DNA from: Sphingomonas aerolata | GTDB lineage: Bacteria > Pseudomonadota > Alphaproteobacteria > Sphingomonadales > Sphingomonadaceae | NCBI RefSeq assembly: GCF_003046295.1 | Contig: NZ_PZZN01000001.1 | Location: 640,812-704,811, forward strand | Reading direction: 5' to 3' | DNA length: 64,000 nt | Part shown: piece by piece, positions 61,101-64,000 of the stretch | How positions within the stretch are numbered: the stretch's first letter is position 1 | Layout: the number at the start of each line of letters is the position of its first letter | Position numbers and translations under genes: made by a program | The notes under the pieces: model-generated | Database searches by the model: none | The model's input: only the letters and a program-made list of their open reading frames with translations | What the model was told of the DNA's origin: nothing

Positions 61101-61463
61101 GATGAGTTCACGTTCAACGCCGATTTAACCGTTGGTCAGTTCACCGTAGGGTATGGCGCACATTATATTGGACCGATGCTTACGACTGCCTATGCCAACC
61201 TATACCCAATCAATGGCAACCCCGCGCAAAACGTCGATGCAAATGATATCCGACGCTATCCAGACGTAGTGTACCACAATGTGCGCGCTTCGGTGCAACT
61301 CGGCTCGGATACGGCAAATCGTAAGGGGATGGAGTGGTTCGTCGGTATCGACAATCTCGGTAACCGAAAGCCACCGCTGGGTTCGACTGCAACTGGGGCT
61401 GATAGCGCCATCTACGAAGTCATTGGGCGGAGCTTCTTCACCGGCGTCCGGGCAACATTCTGA
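58179..61463 (+). CDS. TonB-dependent outer membrane receptor
   Basis: ATG 58179 with AGGGA seven bases upstream gives 1094 residues. A signal peptide ends at VQAQ. A 40-residue linker precedes the TonB-box-like KEIVVTGSRIRRPN, then the plug domain (about 65-190; LVLVNGRRHVPSD, GGNSAVYGSDAIAGVVNFVL, shown in part) and a 22-strand barrel ending RSFFTGVRATF. Sphingomonads use many such receptors for glycans, peptides and metal complexes. A 2OG oxygenase gene follows after a hairpin, a recurring pair in this group whose substrate is unknown. Confidence 0.92.
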   Translation: MIRFLTATALVSSLSLFPAYVQAQNAGSPAAGAADASATDTQVSTAVGSDPTVVDETPPGGGSKEIVVTGSRIRRPNLESTVPIASIRSQDIYSRADPNVGEALNDLPQLRSTFSQQNPGSGIGVAGLNLLDLRGLGVQRTLVLVNGRRHVPSDIQNTAAAVDTNTIPTDLIERIDIVTGGNSAVYGSDAIAGVVNFVLKNNFDGLQLRAGNSIPQFGSGGNRYISGIAGKNFADDRGNLTAALEYSKQDRLFGSQIPYFRQSNGFVTNDVDGAGLTNGSDGIPDVVFGRNIRSSTIARFGLVPVVQTRNTAAPCGAGIPGGTGARTNYNCNYLFDSAGNLVPQTGNRISTGPTGTFLGGNGDNNREDRLLSVLPKNERFSANLLGHFKVSDAADFFVEAKYARAHTVGSNSGPAFNQGFNQTFSDYRANYRLDNPFLNSAARTTLTNAILASGSNTSLTGGAGALSAADRAAIADGSYRFTNARNFSDLGIRDEDTVREVYRIVAGVRGDLTPHVNYEISGNYGRANQKITILGNVNQQRLLLAQDAGIDPNNPGAGIQCRSKFDPAARGGVADLDGNAVAAARLASDIAACVPYNAFGGLDNTAARNYIVSNSGSRGRLSQYDATGFVNVDSGGFFNLPGGAIAVVLGGEYRREDANFVADPDVQDGLTFLNALQTFDPPTLEVAEGFGELNVPILKDMPFFNSLSLSGAARYSHYNKAYGSTGSVWAWNFGGEWSPVRDIRFRANYGKAVRAPNYTDTASPTNQDFAPGFLDPCNAGRIGSGTPQRNTNCQAALGGLINNAEFQGLTNLGYSLEILSGSNPLLEQETSKSLTVGAVLTPRFLPGFDLTIDYFDIDVKNVITAATAQQIVDLCYDNSQFCNLFQRYTGSGAGPNGEVPGQILQGSLTQASLNFASLKRRGIDVQANYNHSIGEAARLNVRGYYTHQLRNSNFTDPTRPSFETRILGQLGTPKDEFTFNADLTVGQFTVGYGAHYIGPMLTTAYANLYPINGNPAQNVDANDIRRYPDVVYHNVRASVQLGSDTANRKGMEWFVGIDNLGNRKPPLGSTATGADSAIYEVIGRSFFTGVRATF

Positions 61464-61471
61464 TAACTGAA

Positions 61472-61497
61472 GAGGGGCGGGATTCTTCCCGCCCCTC
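61472..61497 (+). terminator. Strong hairpin between receptor and oxygenase genes
   Basis: GAGGGGCGGG and CCCGCCCCTC form a perfect 10-bp stem with a 6-base loop. There is no long T-run after it and the next gene starts 16 bp later. It may stabilise the receptor mRNA or reduce oxygenase expression rather than end transcription fully. Confidence 0.7.
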
Positions 61498-61513
61498 ACT
61501 GACTGGTGACGAC

Positions 61514-62497
61514 ATGATGCATGCCGATACATTCGCGTCGGCTCTTCGCTTTGCTAAGAACGGTCAGCCTGAGCCGGCGATCGCGGCGTTTGAGAAGGCC
61601 GGGCATCTCGGCGATGCTTCTGCTATGGCTGAGCTGGCCACATGGCTTCTACGTGGCGACCTGATACCGCGTGATCTATCGCGTGCGCGCATTGCGTTGC
61701 GCCGGGCGGTGGAGATCGGGCATGTTGATGCGGCTCTTCTGGAAGTAGCGTTGACTGCCAATGGCACAGGCGGTCCCTGCAACTGGCATAGCGCACTCGG
61801 TCTATTGGAGACCGCGGCGAAGACGGATCCGGTAGCAAGGCAACACATCGAGATCATCCATGCGATGAATCTGGGTTCCGACGGCTATCCGCGGCGACTG
61901 CCTCCGGCCGAGGTGCTTTCTCAATCTCCATATGTAGTCCGTTTCCGCGGTGCCGTGACCCCGGCCGAATGCCTCCACATCGCAGGTGTAGGACATCCTC
62001 TTTTAGAACCCTGCGTCGTCGTGGATCCCGTGACACATCGCCCAATCGCGCATCCTATCCGGACATCTTTCAGCGCGACTATTGGTCCGGCCCAGGAGAC
62101 GTTGCCAGTAGCCGCGTTGAACCGCCGTTTTGCTGCACTGACCCAGACACCGTTACAGAATGGTGAGCCTTTGCAGATATTGAAGTATGCAACTGGCCAG
62201 GAGTACAAATTGCATTCCGACGCCCTGCCAGGTGCAACTAACCAGAGGACCGTAACGGCGATCGCGTACTTGAACGACGGGTTCGGCGGAGGTGAGACAG
62301 ACTTTCCTTTGGCCAACCTCCGAATAATTCCCCGTGCCGGGGACATCATCGCATTCACAAGCACTGGGGTAGACGGCGCTCTGGATCCGTTATCGCGTCA
62401 TGCTGGTTTGCCGGTTACTGGCGGTATTAAGTGGATAGCAACACGTTGGATCCGTCAAGCTGAGTTTAATGCCTGGATATCTAGTATAAATCAATAA
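61514..62497 (+). CDS. 2OG-Fe(II) oxygenase with Sel1-like repeats (prolyl 4-hydroxylase type)
   Basis: The 327-residue protein has an N-terminal helical part with Sel1/TPR-like units (about 5-115) and a C-terminal double-stranded beta helix. Iron ligands are H234 and D236 in YKLHSDAL and H296 in SRHAGLP; K306 in GIKWIATRW would bind 2-oxoglutarate. GGGETDFP is a typical turn. Such enzymes hydroxylate proline or other residues in proteins. Here it follows a TonB receptor gene, as often in sphingomonads, and may modify a receptor or its cargo. No signal peptide is seen. Confidence 0.85.
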   Translation: MMHADTFASALRFAKNGQPEPAIAAFEKAGHLGDASAMAELATWLLRGDLIPRDLSRARIALRRAVEIGHVDAALLEVALTANGTGGPCNWHSALGLLETAAKTDPVARQHIEIIHAMNLGSDGYPRRLPPAEVLSQSPYVVRFRGAVTPAECLHIAGVGHPLLEPCVVVDPVTHRPIAHPIRTSFSATIGPAQETLPVAALNRRFAALTQTPLQNGEPLQILKYATGQEYKLHSDALPGATNQRTVTAIAYLNDGFGGGETDFPLANLRIIPRAGDIIAFTSTGVDGALDPLSRHAGLPVTGGIKWIATRWIRQAEFNAWISSINQ

Positions 62498-62904
62498 ATA
62501 ATAAAGAATATTGTTTAGCAATCTTCTTTAACCGGCTTACGGTGTTTATTGTCGTACTCGCGCAATTGGTCTGCGCGGCCTGGATTGCCGCGTCAGCTTT
62601 CCATTTCTCTATCAGTGACCCGTTCACCACGGATGAAAGTCGGGCAGGTACTACGGTAGGGGCCAGTAGGAGATATCCGCTGGTTAATTACTCGACGCTC
62701 CTACTGAGGATTGTACTGGACCGATGCGGAATCGCTTTCTCCAATCTGAGACGCCGTTAACGCAGAGGCGATCAAGCTAATAGATTTCGGATTAACACAC
62801 CACGAGCGGGAGGGAGCTCGACGCGCTTTTACCCAGTTCAACGCCACATTCATTCTCCTATCGTAATGAATGTTGCATTCGCTCTGCGCCGTGCCAAGCC
62901 GCTG
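62498..62904. other. Intergenic region, no confident gene
   Basis: A 72-codon frame at 62542-62760 starts with a hydrophobic segment (MFIVVLAQLVCAAWIAASAF) but has no ribosome site and a GTG-type start only. It is left out. Nothing else was recognised. Confidence 0.4.
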
Positions 62905-63015
62905 TCGCAGAAGTGCTAAGTTTCGCGACAGCGCCTATGGCGCTCGTGTTCTCTCGTACTCTCATGTCGCAAAAGTCGGTTGCACAATACTGTCGTTCTG
63001 ATACAGTTTTGCGAC
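62905..63015 (+). promoter_or_regulatory. Putative res recombination region of the serine resolvase
   Basis: The 110 bp upstream of the resolvase gene hold several TGTCGC and GCGACA half-sites: TGTCGCAGAAGTG with TTTCGCGACA, then ATGTCGCAAAAG, then TTTTGCGACA touching the ATG. Paired half-sites in front of the gene are the usual layout of res subsites, which also autoregulate the resolvase. Confidence 0.6.
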
Positions 63016-63579
63016 ATGCTGATTGGCTATGCCCGTGTGTCCACCGATGACCAGGATCTCCGGCTGCAACGCGCCGCGTTGAAGGAGGCCGGATGCAAGC
63101 GGACGTTCGAGGAGAAGGCCTCGGGTGCGAAGCGTGACCGACCCGAGCTGGCCAAGATGATCGAGCAGCTCCGCGACGATGACACGGTGGTGGTGACGCG
63201 GCTCGACCGGCTGGCGCGCTCCACCCGCGATCTGCTCGACATCGCCGAGAAGCTGAAGGAGGCCGGTGCCGGCCTTCGCTCCCTAGCCGAGCCCTGGGCG
63301 GACACGACCTCACCAGCTGGTCGCATGGTGCTGACGGTATTCGCCGGCATCGCCGAGTTTGAGCGCGAGCTGATCCACCAGCGCACCAGCAGCGGTCGGG
63401 TAGCGGCGAAGGCGAGGGGGGTCCGCTTCGGCCGCCCAGCCAAGCTTACCCCCGATCAGATCGCGCTAGGCGAGCGGTTGGTGAGCGAAGGCACTTCGGT
63501 GCGCGAAGCCGCCAAGCTGCTCAAGTGCCACCATGCCACGCTCTACCGGGCGCTGACCGCCGCGGCATTGACCCCGTGA
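63016..63579 (+). CDS. Tn3-type serine resolvase/recombinase
   Basis: ATG 63016 gives 187 residues. The catalytic domain begins MLIGYARVSTDDQDLRLQRA with S9 as nucleophile and carries TRLDRLARSTRDLLDI. A helical linker (AGIAEFERELIHQRTSSG) and a C-terminal helix-turn-helix (LVSEGTSVREAAKLLKCHHA) follow. It would resolve plasmid multimers or transposon cointegrates at the adjacent res-like sites. A short HNH-like gene follows after 43 bp. No Tn3 transposase is in the window. Confidence 0.92.
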   Translation: MLIGYARVSTDDQDLRLQRAALKEAGCKRTFEEKASGAKRDRPELAKMIEQLRDDDTVVVTRLDRLARSTRDLLDIAEKLKEAGAGLRSLAEPWADTTSPAGRMVLTVFAGIAEFERELIHQRTSSGRVAAKARGVRFGRPAKLTPDQIALGERLVSEGTSVREAAKLLKCHHATLYRALTAAALTP

Positions 63580-63622
63580 TGCCGGCCACTCCGCAGCCCA
63601 ACGCGCCGAAGGGGAAGGCCTG

Positions 63623-64000
63623 ATGCCGATCCGCCCCGAGCATGTGTTCCTATACCCGATCGACTGGCCGCAGCTCTCGCACCATGTGCGCTTCGTGCGG
63701 GCAGGGGGCGCTTGCGAGCATTGCGGGCGGCCTCATGGGCAGAGAGTATTCCATCTCCGGGACGGGAGATGGTGGGACCGCAAGCGGCAGTGCTGGCGCA
63801 ACGGCCAAGGTCGACGCGTGCGACGGCCGACAGAGAACATCCTGTTGCAAGGCGCCTGGACCCCGGTGGTACTGGCCTGTGCGCACCTCAACCATGATCC
63901 CAGCGACAGCGCGCTCCACCTGCTGGCGGCTCTGTGCCAGCGCTGCCACATGCTCCATGACGGCCCGGAGCATCGTCGCCGGCGCTGGAGGAACGCGCAC
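63623..64000 (+). CDS. HNH-nuclease-like protein (partial, cut by window end)
   Basis: ATG 63623 with GGGGAAGG seven bases upstream opens a frame that runs to the last base of the window, 126 codons so far. It has a zinc-ribbon pair, ACEHCGRPHG early and ALCQRCHMLHD late, and between them CAHLNHDPSD. The cysteine pairs with H-x-N-H are typical of HNH-type nucleases. The function is likely DNA cleavage or plasmid maintenance. It follows the resolvase gene closely. Confidence 0.7.
   Translation, partial: MPIRPEHVFLYPIDWPQLSHHVRFVRAGGACEHCGRPHGQRVFHLRDGRWWDRKRQCWRNGQGRRVRRPTENILLQGAWTPVVLACAHLNHDPSDSALHLLAALCQRCHMLHDGPEHRRRRWRNAH

Noticed and set aside
1..64000. tRNA, rRNA or tmRNA genes
   Set aside because: No cloverleaf with a conserved T-arm and no rRNA-like block was recognised on either strand by eye.

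Overview
This window is a high-GC alphaproteobacterial accessory replicon, most likely a plasmid or chromid of a Sphingomonas-type bacterium. The plasmid call rests on a parA-parB-repA block (10.7-14.3 kb) with two perfect centromere-like palindromes and an iteron array. The sphingomonad call is inferred from the protein families: an HWE histidine kinase, a MucR regulator, a TonB-dependent receptor followed by a 2OG-Fe(II) oxygenase, MipA/OmpV and TorF-like outer-membrane proteins, DUF465 and DUF6894 small proteins, and a PEP-CTERM protein. No rRNA, tRNA or CRISPR was seen.

Layout. 0-8.7 kb: an intact IS1182-type insertion sequence, then a 1720-residue STAND NTPase with an N-terminal PD-(D/E)XK nuclease-like region (an Avs/Cap4-like candidate defence protein), a broken mobilisation-like gene, a cluster of GTAC motifs and two small plasmid genes. 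9-14.4 kb: a HAD-like hydrolase, the iteron origin, repA, parS, parB and parA. 15-32.5 kb: an envelope, stress and signalling block. It holds a PNPOx-like protein, a lipoprotein, a DUF2254-MscS-cation/proton antiporter operon, an HWE kinase with a receiver protein, an MFS permease, TerC, MipA/OmpV, a TorF-like porin and a GAF-PAS-GGDEF protein. Two DUF465 genes here each follow the same putative structured RNA leader.

32.5-39.5 kb: a VOC protein, a CAP-domain protein, an L,D-transpeptidase overlapping a PEP-CTERM protein, two 11-12 residue open reading frames of one family, a 42-residue gene with a conserved leader, and transposase debris. 39.5-44.6 kb: a TonB-C-like protein, a BTAD/SARP-type regulator and a YcaO-TfuA fusion preceded by two small genes, which looks like a small RiPP-type locus. 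44.6-50 kb: an AT-rich, decayed region with a Crp/Fnr regulator, IS3, IS5 and resolvase fragments, small conserved proteins, MucR and two pure tandem repeats. 50-58 kb: a GGDEF protein, a LolC/E-like permease, a V8-type protease overlapping a lipoprotein gene with a divergent OmpA-like gene, a LysR remnant and an OmpR-type regulator. 58-64 kb: a TonB receptor, a 2OG oxygenase, a serine resolvase with its putative res region, and an HNH-like gene cut by the window end.

The intergenic spaces carry several dispersed repeat families (about 45, 70-160 and 220 bp). The strongest candidates for undescribed biology are the STAND-nuclease protein, the YcaO-TfuA locus, the duplicated RNA leader in front of DUF465, the MRYW mini-ORFs with their terminators, and the protease-lipoprotein-OmpA module. 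All functional statements come from reading motifs; no database search was possible.
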